Below are positions 53,549 to 61,101 of a stretch of 64,000 nucleotides of DNA, one piece after another. The notes below the pieces were generated by a model. It saw nothing but the letters and a program-made list of their open reading frames with translations. It was not told where the DNA came from and did not search any database. Both the position numbers and the translations under genes were made by a program. Position 1 is the stretch's first letter; each line of letters opens with the position of its first letter. Where the stretch lies: contig JAIMBT010000005.1 in the NCBI GenBank assembly GCA_023511295.1, forward strand, positions 1-64,000, in the 5' to 3' direction. This DNA is from Alicyclobacillus sp. Lineage in GTDB: Bacteria > Bacillota > Bacilli > Alicyclobacillales > Alicyclobacillaceae.

Positions 53549-54382
53549 ATGAAGACGGACGACGTGAAGACAACCCAGGGAAGGAACGCATTCGAACGGA
53601 CAGAGATCCACAGTCGCATGCGGTTCTTGGAGAAGTCCGCACCGCGCTGGATTGCGCCGGTTGGCATCCTGGTCATCCTCGCCGTATGGCAGACCGTGAC
53701 CGGTATCGGCTGGGTGTCCGAGGCAGACCTGCCGAGCCCGGTTGCAATTGTGAAAGCCGGCTTCGAGATGGTGAAGACCGGTGAATTGTGGATGAACGTG
53801 GGGACCAGCCTGGCTCGGATTGCGCTGGGTTACCTGCTCGGAGCCGGGTCTGGCGTCATCCTCGGCGTCATTCTCGGCTTCTCGCGCATCTCTGAGCGGG
53901 TGGGCATCCCGGTCGCGAACGCCCTTTACCCGATTCCGAAGTTGGCTATCATTCCGCTCATCATCCTGTGGATTGGCGCAGGCGAGTTGTCGAAAATCGT
54001 GGTGATTGCGGCGGAGGTCCTGTTTCCGGTGCTGTTCAGCACCTACAGTGCCGTTCGCAATACGGACCCATCGCTCATCCGAGCGGCGGTGGCATTCGGC
54101 GCAACCCGACGCACGGTCATCACCCGCGTCATCGTCCCCGCCGCTCTGCCGACCATCTTCGCCGGGCTGCGCATCGGCGCCGGTCTCAGCCTGTTGATTC
54201 TCGTGGCGGCAGAAATGATTGGCGCACAGCACGGGATTGGCGCGATGATCTTGCAGTACTCGTCGCTCATGATGACCGACAAAGTCCTGGTGGGCGTGGT
54301 GTTGTTGTCCATCCTCGGCCTCATCCTCAGCCGCGGCTTGGTTCAGCTCGAGCGCTGGTTGCTGCCGTGGAAGTCCGAATAG
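53549..54382 (+). CDS. ABC transporter permease (SsuC/TauC type)
   Basis: 277 residues with six hydrophobic segments starting near residue 35 (WIAPVGILVILAVWQTVTGI). The EAA coupling loop reads RAAVAFGATRRTVITRVIVP. NALYPIPKLAIIPLIILWIG is the family signature. Start is uncertain: the ATG at 53549 is only 2 bases past AGGAGG; a GTG five codons on is too far. It follows the ATPase by 28 bp. Confidence 0.93.
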   Translation: MKTDDVKTTQGRNAFERTEIHSRMRFLEKSAPRWIAPVGILVILAVWQTVTGIGWVSEADLPSPVAIVKAGFEMVKTGELWMNVGTSLARIALGYLLGAGSGVILGVILGFSRISERVGIPVANALYPIPKLAIIPLIILWIGAGELSKIVVIAAEVLFPVLFSTYSAVRNTDPSLIRAAVAFGATRRTVITRVIVPAALPTIFAGLRIGAGLSLLILVAAEMIGAQHGIGAMILQYSSLMMTDKVLVGVVLLSILGLILSRGLVQLERWLLPWKSE

Positions 54383-54412
54383 CACCAGGTCATATGACCT
54401 GGTGTGATACAA
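54382..54412 (+). promoter_or_regulatory. Extended -10 promoter under a 22-bp perfect palindrome
   Basis: CACCAGGTCAT and its reverse complement abut exactly (54382-54403), then TGATACAAT, an extended -10 box, follows at 54404-54412. The palindrome occupies the -35 and spacer region, so a dimeric regulator binding it would control the promoter. It starts right at the permease stop and serves the binding-protein gene, which therefore can be made in excess. Confidence 0.7.
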
Positions 54413-54459
54413 TGGTCGTGTCATCTACACAGTGAAAGCCTAGTGGTGGGGGGAGACAG

Positions 54460-55560
54460 ATGAAGAAGCCATGGATGATGGCCGCCGCCCTTCTGACGTT
54501 GGCGACCGGTCTGGTCGCCGGATGCGGTTCCGGTGGACAGAACAACGCGGGTGCGAGCAACGCGGCTGCCGGGAACGAGGCGGCGAACACGACGAGCAGT
54601 GCGAGCAGCAGCGGATCGCAAACGGTAACGGTCGGGACGACGCCTTTGGTGAGTTCGGCACCCATCTTTCTCGCCGAGGGGCTCGGCTACTGGAAGGACC
54701 TCGGCCTCAACGTCCACATTCAGACGTACCAGGCGGCTGGCGACATCGACGTCGCAACGGCTGCCAACAGCCTCGACGTGAGCGCCACGGGCATCACGGC
54801 CAGCCTGTTCAACATGTGGAACAGCGGCAAGAAGGAGTACATCGTCGCGGACAAGGGTCGCATCTGGCCGGGGCAGCACTTTGAGGCGCTGGTGGCAAGC
54901 AACCAGGCTTGGCAGGCAGGCGTTCACACGGTGGCTGACCTGAAAGGCAAGAAGTTCGGAGATACGGCCGCCGGGAGCACGTTCGACTACCTGCTCGGCA
55001 CGATGCTGCAGAAACAGGGCCTGTCGCTCAAGGACGTGCAAGACGTGCCACTGCACACCGTTCCCAACTTGACGGCAGCTGTCGAATCGGGCCAGGTGGA
55101 CGCTGCCATCTTGCCGCAGCCGTCGGCGAACGATGCACTGGACAGCGGCAAGGCGCACCTGATTGCGTGGGTGGACGACAACGTCAAAGCGGACCTGCTG
55201 GTCATCGCCTACTCACCGAAGTTCCACACGGAGACCGACACTGCGACCAAGTTCATGGAGGGTTACCTGAAGGCGGTCCATTTCTACATGCAACACGTGT
55301 ACCAGAACAAGAACAGCAGTGACCCGGACCTGCAGAAGGCACTGCAGATCATCGCGCAGTACACGAACCAGAAGCCGAGCGTGATCCAAAGCGAACTCAT
55401 CTACGTCGACCCCCAAGCCGAGGTGGACGCTGCCAACATCGAGAACCAGCTGAAGTTCTACCAGCAGGCAGGTTACGTCGAGGGCAATATTGACGTCAAC
55501 CGCATGATTGACGAAAGCTCGCTGAAGGCCGCCCAGCAAAAGGTCGGCGCTGGGTCTTAA
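54460..55560 (+). CDS. ABC transporter substrate-binding lipoprotein (SsuA/NMT1-like)
   Basis: 366 residues. The signal peptide ends in lipobox LVAGC (Cys 22). A Gly/Asn/Ala/Ser linker to ~55 is followed by an SsuA/NMT1-type domain (TTPLVSSAPIFLAEGLGYWK, GDIDVATAANSLDVSATGIT, VADLKGKKFGDTAAGSTFDY, VESGQVDAAILPQPSA). The ATG follows GGGGGGAG. It has its own promoter in addition to read-through from the ATPase and permease. The ligand is unknown. Confidence 0.92.
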   Translation: MKKPWMMAAALLTLATGLVAGCGSGGQNNAGASNAAAGNEAANTTSSASSSGSQTVTVGTTPLVSSAPIFLAEGLGYWKDLGLNVHIQTYQAAGDIDVATAANSLDVSATGITASLFNMWNSGKKEYIVADKGRIWPGQHFEALVASNQAWQAGVHTVADLKGKKFGDTAAGSTFDYLLGTMLQKQGLSLKDVQDVPLHTVPNLTAAVESGQVDAAILPQPSANDALDSGKAHLIAWVDDNVKADLLVIAYSPKFHTETDTATKFMEGYLKAVHFYMQHVYQNKNSSDPDLQKALQIIAQYTNQKPSVIQSELIYVDPQAEVDAANIENQLKFYQQAGYVEGNIDVNRMIDESSLKAAQQKVGAGS

Positions 55561-55628
55561 CCCGTCTCACTCAAGCGCTCGCCGTTTGCCATGGTAACGA
55601 CTTCGCATCACCAGGTATTTCCCGCAGG

Positions 55629-55666
55629 TGGCGCGCCAATTTGGAGAACATCCACTTGGCGCGCCA
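55629..55666. terminator. Inverted repeat between convergent genes
   Basis: TGGCGCGCCAA (55629-55639) and TTGGCGCGCCA (55656-55666) can form an 11-bp stem with a 16-base loop. Each arm contains the self-complementary GGCGCGCC. It lies between the converging ABC operon and the histidine kinase. No U-tract. Confidence 0.45.
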
Positions 55667-55734
55667 TTCGCTTCGTCCAGGTCGACAGCGGGACGGGGCA
55701 CCCTCGTTCAGCAGGGCCACTGACGCGCCCGATG

Positions 55735-55770
55735 CACCCTGACCCCGACAATCCCAGCAGCGTCAGGGTG
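55735..55770 (-). terminator. Hairpin at the end of the histidine kinase gene
   Basis: CACCCTGA (55735-55742) and TCAGGGTG (55763-55770) pair; the second arm includes the kinase stop codon. It lacks a U-tract, so termination strength is uncertain. Confidence 0.4.
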
Positions 55771-57154
55771 TATCGTCGAGGCGGAGCCGTACCGTCACGG
55801 TCGTCCCCTCCCCCAACTGGCTCGAAATTGCCACTTCTCCACCGTACGACGTCACAAGCTCTTGGACGAGGGCCAGACCCAAGCCGGTCCCACCGGCTCC
55901 ACGTTGCCGCGACTTGTCGACACGGTAGAATCGGTCGAACACGTGCGGGAGGTCGTCCTGGGGGATGCCGCGCCCGTTGTCGCGCACGTCTACAATCCAC
56001 TGCGACCCCTCACACGCACTCACCACCCGAACGGACTGGCCGCCGTATTTACACGCGTTGTCGAGGATGTTGATGAACACGCGTTTGAGGTGCCTCGGCG
56101 CAAACTGCACCTGGCCGGGCGCGAGGTGCATCTCGATGGGCACCTGAGGGTACAGCGGCGACACAACAGAGACCGCTTCGCGCATGATCTCCGCCGCGTC
56201 GCAGATGTCGAACTCACCCTGTTGCCGGTCTGACTGTTGCACCGCTTCCGACCTTGCCAAAAGCAGCAGATCTTCGGTGAGCGCGTGAAGTCTTGCGGAT
56301 TCCTCCCGAATCACGGAAATCGCCTCGTCCAGCACCTTTGGGTCGGTCTTTCCCCAGCGCGCCAAAAGATTCGCGTAACCCTGAATCACGGTGAGCGGCG
56401 TGCGAATCTCGTGGGATGCGTCTGCGACAAATCGTCCCTGCTGTTTCCACGAACGTTCGATCCGCTCGAGCATCCGGTTGAACGCTCGCGCCAGTTGTTC
56501 GACTTCGTCGCGCGTGGCAGGGACCGTCATGCGGCGCTCCAGCTGAGACGCCTCGATTTCCTCAACCTGGCGCACCATCCGGCGCAGCGGCCGCATACTC
56601 GTGAGTGCGACCAGGTAACTGCCCGCCAGGGTCAGAAACAGCGCGCCGATGGAGCCAATGACAAGCAGCGCGAGCAACTCCTGCATGTCATCGGTGCGAA
56701 TCGTCGGGATTTCCACAATCGCAACGGAACCGAGACTCCCGCCGTCATCCTCGTCCACGACCGGTGCCTGCGCCAGGTAATACGTGTGTCCGCCGGCCTT
56801 CACCGTCGCTACCGAGGGGCCCGCCCACTTCACGGTCGGAGGCAGGCTTGCAAAGGGCAGCTTGAGGCCACCGACCGCAGCGGTCAGTTGTCCGTCCGGG
56901 GCAATGAGATACGCCGCATCGTGGACCCCCGCATACTTGTCCATCCACCGTCCGGGAGATATGGATCGATCCTTTGCGGACCGGTCCTGGAAATGGTCCG
57001 CCGCCGCTTGTGCCATCGACTGCACGCGGTTCTCGAGGTCGGCGTAGGCAACCGAACGAAGATGTGCGTCCAACGTAAGGAAGGTGAACGCATCCACGAC
57101 ACACAGAATGACGAACAGGACGAGGCCGGTGAGCAGGGTGATCTTCCGTTTCAT
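55763..57154 (-). CDS. Membrane sensor histidine kinase (OmpR-system type)
   Basis: 463 residues. Two membrane segments (about 5-28 and 165-187) bracket an extracytoplasmic sensor domain. A HAMP linker (SMRPLRRMVRQVEEIEASQL) is followed by the H-box FVADASHEIRTPLTVIQGYA and HATPase motifs NILDNACKYG (N), VRDNGRGIP (G1), FDRFYRVDKSR (F) and GTGLGLALVQELV (G2). Start overlaps the response-regulator stop by 4 bp. It pairs with the regulator at 57151. The signal is not known. Confidence 0.95.
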   Translation of the reverse strand: MKRKITLLTGLVLFVILCVVDAFTFLTLDAHLRSVAYADLENRVQSMAQAAADHFQDRSAKDRSISPGRWMDKYAGVHDAAYLIAPDGQLTAAVGGLKLPFASLPPTVKWAGPSVATVKAGGHTYYLAQAPVVDEDDGGSLGSVAIVEIPTIRTDDMQELLALLVIGSIGALFLTLAGSYLVALTSMRPLRRMVRQVEEIEASQLERRMTVPATRDEVEQLARAFNRMLERIERSWKQQGRFVADASHEIRTPLTVIQGYANLLARWGKTDPKVLDEAISVIREESARLHALTEDLLLLARSEAVQQSDRQQGEFDICDAAEIMREAVSVVSPLYPQVPIEMHLAPGQVQFAPRHLKRVFINILDNACKYGGQSVRVVSACEGSQWIVDVRDNGRGIPQDDLPHVFDRFYRVDKSRQRGAGGTGLGLALVQELVTSYGGEVAISSQLGEGTTVTVRLRLDDTP

Positions 57155-57870
57155 GGACTCGCCCTGCCGGTTTCCTCCGCGCGCAGGACGTAGCCGACAC
57201 CTCGGACCGTATGGAAGAGTGGCTCCCCGAACGGGGCATCCAGTTTTTGTCTCAGATACCGAACGTAGACGTCGACAATGTTCGTGTCGACCTCGAAGTC
57301 GTATCCCCAAACCTCCTCCAGGATGAACGGCCGCGCGAGAACGCGCGTAGGATACCTCATGAAAAGCTCGAGCAATTCAAATTCACGCGCGGTCAGATCC
57401 ACCCGTACGCCGGCTCGGACGACTTCCCGGGTCGCAAGGTTGACGTGAAGGTCGTGGTAGCTGAGCTGCTCACGCTGCCTCGGAGGGGTTCCCTGTCGGC
57501 GGCGGATGAGCGCCCGAATACGTGCCAGCACTTCCTCAATCGCGAACGGCTTCACGACGTAATCGTCTGCACCGCTGTCCAGTCCTGCCACCCGGTCGGG
57601 TACCCCGTCCCGCGCCGTAATCATCAGGATGGGCGTGTCCAGCTGCGTCCGAATGCGGCGGCAAACCTCAAGTCCGCTCAAACTGGGCAACAAAATATCG
57701 AGCAGGATGACGTCCCACGTCCCCGACAGAGCGGCGTTCAGTCCCTCGCGGCCGTCCGCCAACCACGTCACGCGATACCCCTCGTGTTCCAGCTCCCACT
57801 TCATGAAGCCCGCGAGGCCCGGTTCGTCCTCTATCAACAGAATCGTCTCTCGAAGATCCGCTTCCATCAT
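57151..57870 (-). CDS. OmpR/PhoB-family response regulator
   Basis: 239 residues. Receiver: acidic pair in LLIEDEPG, phosphoacceptor Asp in DVILLDILLPSLSGLEV, Thr in MITARDG, Lys in DDYVVKPFAIEE. C-terminal winged helix: VDLTAREFELLELFMRYPTR, VWGYDFEVDTNIVDVYVRYL, VRGVGYVLR. Its first 203 bp lie inside the reading frame of the glycosyltransferase gene upstream, in another frame on the same strand. No good ribosome site precedes the ATG, so translation may depend on that overlap. Confidence 0.95.
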   Translation of the reverse strand: MMEADLRETILLIEDEPGLAGFMKWELEHEGYRVTWLADGREGLNAALSGTWDVILLDILLPSLSGLEVCRRIRTQLDTPILMITARDGVPDRVAGLDSGADDYVVKPFAIEEVLARIRALIRRRQGTPPRQREQLSYHDLHVNLATREVVRAGVRVDLTAREFELLELFMRYPTRVLARPFILEEVWGYDFEVDTNIVDVYVRYLRQKLDAPFGEPLFHTVRGVGYVLRAEETGRASP

Positions 57871-59113
57871 CTGTGTCTCTGTACCCCCAAACCAAGGTGG
57901 TGTAGGTCAGGACCAGCACGACAAACATCTGGATATGCATCCACATCAGTGAAGGCCAGCGGGCCGTGATGTCATTCAGCAAAAACGTCACAGGAAGAGA
58001 CAACAGCACAACGGAAACCACCGCCGCAACCTTGAAGGGGAACGCGGTTCGCTGAAGTCGACGGGCGGATACGTCCGGCTTCGCCAGAACCATGATGGCG
58101 GGGAGTGCAAACATCAGGTGCATCTCCTCCACCAGAGGGGAGAACAGCAAGGGCATCAGGGAACCCAGCGCGATATCGAGCCGCCAGCTCGGTCGGCCGT
58201 AACGAATGGCACGCCAGACGCCCCGACCGACCCAGCATAGGAACAGGCCGTAGAAGACATCCGGCACAACTTTCTGTGGGAACATCCAGCCACGTGATTG
58301 TAACATGTCCACCACGCCAATGACGGATTGGTTGTAGGGCGCTGGCCCGTTCTGCATACTGGTCTGACCGAGCGATAAGAAGTGTGTTGCATAGGCAGCC
58401 ACCGGGCCAAACCCGATGACGAACCCTGTCACCAGCGTGCCGAACAGTGCCCACAGGATGGTCCACGTGCACACCTTCCAGCGCCTTCTCAGAAAGAACA
58501 GCAACAGGATGGCTCCCGGCGTAACTTTGATCAAGATGGCGGCGGCGAGCGGCAACCCTGCGAATCGGGCGCGCCCTCGCTGATACGCTAGATAAAACGT
58601 CGATACGACCAAGAGGAACAGCACGCTGTTGACGTTGCCGGCCCCCACGTCAATCTCAAAGGGCGTGATGATCAACCCGAGTGCACACACCGCCAGCACG
58701 TGTGCGCGCGTCGTCCGTTTCCAAAGCATTCGGCACAGCAAACACAGCCCGGTAAAGTAGCAACCCGCTGACAGGCACATCCAGACGATAGCCGAGATTC
58801 GAAAGGGCAGCAGGCCGAACGGGGAAAACCAGACCGCGAACTGCGGCGGATAGACGTATTGGTTGTATGGATTGATTGGATACCGGAAACGCGTGAGCCA
58901 CGTGAACTGGCGGTGGATGTTATACAGGTCCGCAAACGACGCGTGATGTTCGAGCACCTGTCGAAACGCATAGTAGAAGTAGACATAGTCATACGCGACG
59001 TAGTGCAAGCGGAACATGCCACGCCACTCCAGGGCCGTCGCCACGAGCACCAGCAAGCCCACACCGGCCCACAGCGATGTCCGAACCCGTCCGTAACTCT
59101 GCGTATCTCGCAA
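57668..59113 (-). CDS. Membrane glycosyltransferase, DUF2029/GT87-like, with a run-on C-terminus
   Basis: 481 codons. Residues 1-~410 form ten or so membrane segments, with FRYPINPYNQYVYPPQFAVW and the GAGNVNSVLFLLVVSTFYLA loop typical of GT87 polyprenyl-phosphate mannosyltransferase-like proteins; LIKVTPGAILLL and PLVEEMHLMFALPAIM also fit. The last ~68 residues (from SGSSRDDSVDRGRTGPRG) are a soluble Arg/Gly-rich translation of the response-regulator region in a shifted frame. The natural stop was probably lost near 57870. TTG at 59113 has CAGGAGGG 8 bases upstream; a GTG 11 codons earlier is the alternative. The enzyme would glycosylate at the outer face. Confidence 0.82.
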   Translation of the reverse strand: MRDTQSYGRVRTSLWAGVGLLVLVATALEWRGMFRLHYVAYDYVYFYYAFRQVLEHHASFADLYNIHRQFTWLTRFRYPINPYNQYVYPPQFAVWFSPFGLLPFRISAIVWMCLSAGCYFTGLCLLCRMLWKRTTRAHVLAVCALGLIITPFEIDVGAGNVNSVLFLLVVSTFYLAYQRGRARFAGLPLAAAILIKVTPGAILLLFFLRRRWKVCTWTILWALFGTLVTGFVIGFGPVAAYATHFLSLGQTSMQNGPAPYNQSVIGVVDMLQSRGWMFPQKVVPDVFYGLFLCWVGRGVWRAIRYGRPSWRLDIALGSLMPLLFSPLVEEMHLMFALPAIMVLAKPDVSARRLQRTAFPFKVAAVVSVVLLSLPVTFLLNDITARWPSLMWMHIQMFVVLVLTYTTLVWGYRDTDDGSGSSRDDSVDRGRTGPRGLHEVGAGTRGVSRDVVGGRPRGTERRSVGDVGRHPARYFVAQFERT

Positions 59114-59203
59114 CGTGGGTTCCCTCCTGCCCCAGGTGAACTGCACACCAGGTTCCTAACGTAACACAGCTCCGGCTTGGGGCACACGAAAGACCACAGA
59201 GAA

Positions 59204-59225
59204 TTTGATGAGAATTGGATGAGAA
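59204..59225. promoter_or_regulatory. Tandem 11-bp direct repeats upstream of the glycosyltransferase/two-component operon
   Basis: TTTGATGAGAA (59204-59214) and TTGGATGAGAA (59215-59225) are adjacent, one DNA turn apart. OmpR-family regulators bind direct repeats with this spacing, so autoregulation by the operon's own regulator is plausible. Confidence 0.4.
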
Positions 59226-59260
59226 AACAGCCGCGGCGCGGTCACCCCATCGGTAGACGC

Positions 59261-59291
59261 AAACGAGCGGCGACATCGTCGCCGCTCGTTT
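59261..59291 (-). terminator. Terminator of the oligoendopeptidase gene
   Basis: 14-bp perfect arms AAACGAGCGGCGAC and GTCGCCGCTCGTTT with an ATC loop lie 70 bp past the stop; the descending strand ends in TTTG on the minus strand. It can also form in the other direction. Confidence 0.65.
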
Positions 59292-59358
59292 CGACGCATT
59301 CAGCCAAGTTGTGATTCGCCAGCCCGTCCCCTTGTCTTCGACCCTCCGGCGTCAGCCA

Positions 59359-61053
59359 TTACAGCGCCTTGTCGTCTACGCCATTCAGCCAGGCCTCAAT
59401 CTCCGCGACGACGGACGCCACGCAGCCGTCCTCAAACGGCGATTGCAGGTTGCCGGTCTTCAAGATCTCGAGGAAGGACTGACTCCCCCCCACCTTGCAG
59501 ATCTGGAGGTAATCCGCCCACGCCGCATCCCGATTGTTCTGCATCCGCACCCAGAACTGGAACGCACAGATCTGGGCCAGGGTGTAGTCGATGTAGTAGA
59601 AAGGAGAGGAGAAGATGTGCCCCTGCTGGTGCCAGAAAGCGCCGCTCTCCAGGTATTCGTTGCCCGCGTAATCGCGATGCGGCAGGTACTTCTGCTCGAT
59701 GCGGCGCCACGCTGCGCGCCGTTCGGCCGCACTCGCCTCCGGGTGTTCGTAAACGAAGTGCTGGAACTCATCCACCGCCACGCCGTACGGGATGAACAGC
59801 AGAGCGCTCTGCAGGTGCAGGAAGTGGAACTTCTCGGTCTCCTCCGCAAAGAACAGCTTCATCCACGGCCACGTGAAGAACTCCATGCTCATCGAGTGAA
59901 TCTCCGCGGATTCCATTGTCGGGAACCAGTACTCGAGCAGCGGCCAGTGGCGGCTCGTGTAGCCTTGAAACGCGTGCCCCGCCTCGTGCGTCAACACGGT
60001 GATGTCGCCGAGGGTGCCGTTGAAGTTCGAGAAGATGAACGGCACGTGGTAGTTCGGGATACTCGTACAGTAGCCGCCGACCGCCTTCCCGGGCTTCGCC
60101 ACCAGGTCCATCAAGCCGTTCTCGTACATCACCGTGAAGAACGCATCCGTCTCCGGCGACAGTTCCTTGTACATGCGCCGGCCGTTTTCCACAATCCACG
60201 CTGGGTCCCCGTGTGGCTTCGGGTTGCCGGACGGGAATTGAACCCCCTCGTCGTAGAACCGGAGTTGGTCCACGCCCAGCCTATCTCGCTGGCGCTCCCG
60301 CAGCTTCGTACACAGCGGCACAATCGTCTCTGCCACCTGCTTGCGGAAGTTCGCAACCATCTCTGCGTTGTAGTCCGAGCGCCCCATTCGCGCGTAGGCG
60401 ACCGGGACGAAATTCGCGTAACCGAGCTTCTCGGCCATCTTCTGGCGGACCTTGACCAGTCCGTCGTAAATCTCGTCAAACTCCTCGGCGTGTTCAGCCA
60501 TGAAGCCGTAGCGCGCCTCGGTGGCGCGACGGCGCATCTCTCGGTCTGGCGACGTCAGAAACGGCCCGAGTTGAGCGAGGTTGCGCTCCTCTCCTTCGAA
60601 CCAGATCTTTGCGGACGCCATGAGCTCGCCATACCGGCTGGACAGCTTATTCTCCTGCTGGCGTTCGGGCAGGATGGATGGGTCAAACGATTGAACTTCC
60701 AACTCAGCAAGGCGGAAGAACTGCGGCCCCCACGCCTGCTCCAGCTCAGCCCGGAACGGGGAAGCTGCGACCATCCGATACAAGTCAATCACCAGTGCTT
60801 GGATGCGCGGCTGGTTCTCGTCAAAGTAGTCGTTCTCCGCCTTGTAAAACGCGTCTCGGGTGTCGATATCGTGGCGAATGGACGCGAGGGTCCCCATCGT
60901 GTCCACGTCCGCGCGCAACTGGTTGATCTCGCCCAAGATCTCGTTGGCTGCGTCGGCACTCGGCGCCGACTGAAAGGCGCTGAGTAGGTCCTTGAACCGA
61001 GCTTCCACGCTGTCCAAATCCGGACGGGTATACGTCATCTCTTGAAACTGCAA
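59359..61053 (-). CDS. M3-family oligoendopeptidase (PepF-like)
   Basis: 564 residues. The zinc motif is VLTHEAGHAFQGYTSRHWPL (HExxH) with the third ligand Glu in FPTMESAEIHSMSMEFFTWP. GGYCTSIPNYHVPFIFSNFN and the C-terminal GHIFSSPFYYIDYTLAQICA are typical of the M3 oligoendopeptidase F branch. It is a cytoplasmic peptidase for short peptides. A TTG at 61053 with AAAGGAG 8 bases upstream gives the start LQFQEMTYTRPDLD; the next ATG is five codons on. It follows the S9 peptidase by 48 bp in the same direction. Confidence 0.95.
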   Translation of the reverse strand: MQFQEMTYTRPDLDSVEARFKDLLSAFQSAPSADAANEILGEINQLRADVDTMGTLASIRHDIDTRDAFYKAENDYFDENQPRIQALVIDLYRMVAASPFRAELEQAWGPQFFRLAELEVQSFDPSILPERQQENKLSSRYGELMASAKIWFEGEERNLAQLGPFLTSPDREMRRRATEARYGFMAEHAEEFDEIYDGLVKVRQKMAEKLGYANFVPVAYARMGRSDYNAEMVANFRKQVAETIVPLCTKLRERQRDRLGVDQLRFYDEGVQFPSGNPKPHGDPAWIVENGRRMYKELSPETDAFFTVMYENGLMDLVAKPGKAVGGYCTSIPNYHVPFIFSNFNGTLGDITVLTHEAGHAFQGYTSRHWPLLEYWFPTMESAEIHSMSMEFFTWPWMKLFFAEETEKFHFLHLQSALLFIPYGVAVDEFQHFVYEHPEASAAERRAAWRRIEQKYLPHRDYAGNEYLESGAFWHQQGHIFSSPFYYIDYTLAQICAFQFWVRMQNNRDAAWADYLQICKVGGSQSFLEILKTGNLQSPFEDGCVASVVAEIEAWLNGVDDKAL

Positions 61054-61101
61054 GTTGCAAACTCCTTTCGCTGCGTCGTCGCGCCACGCCGCCACGAGCG
61101 A

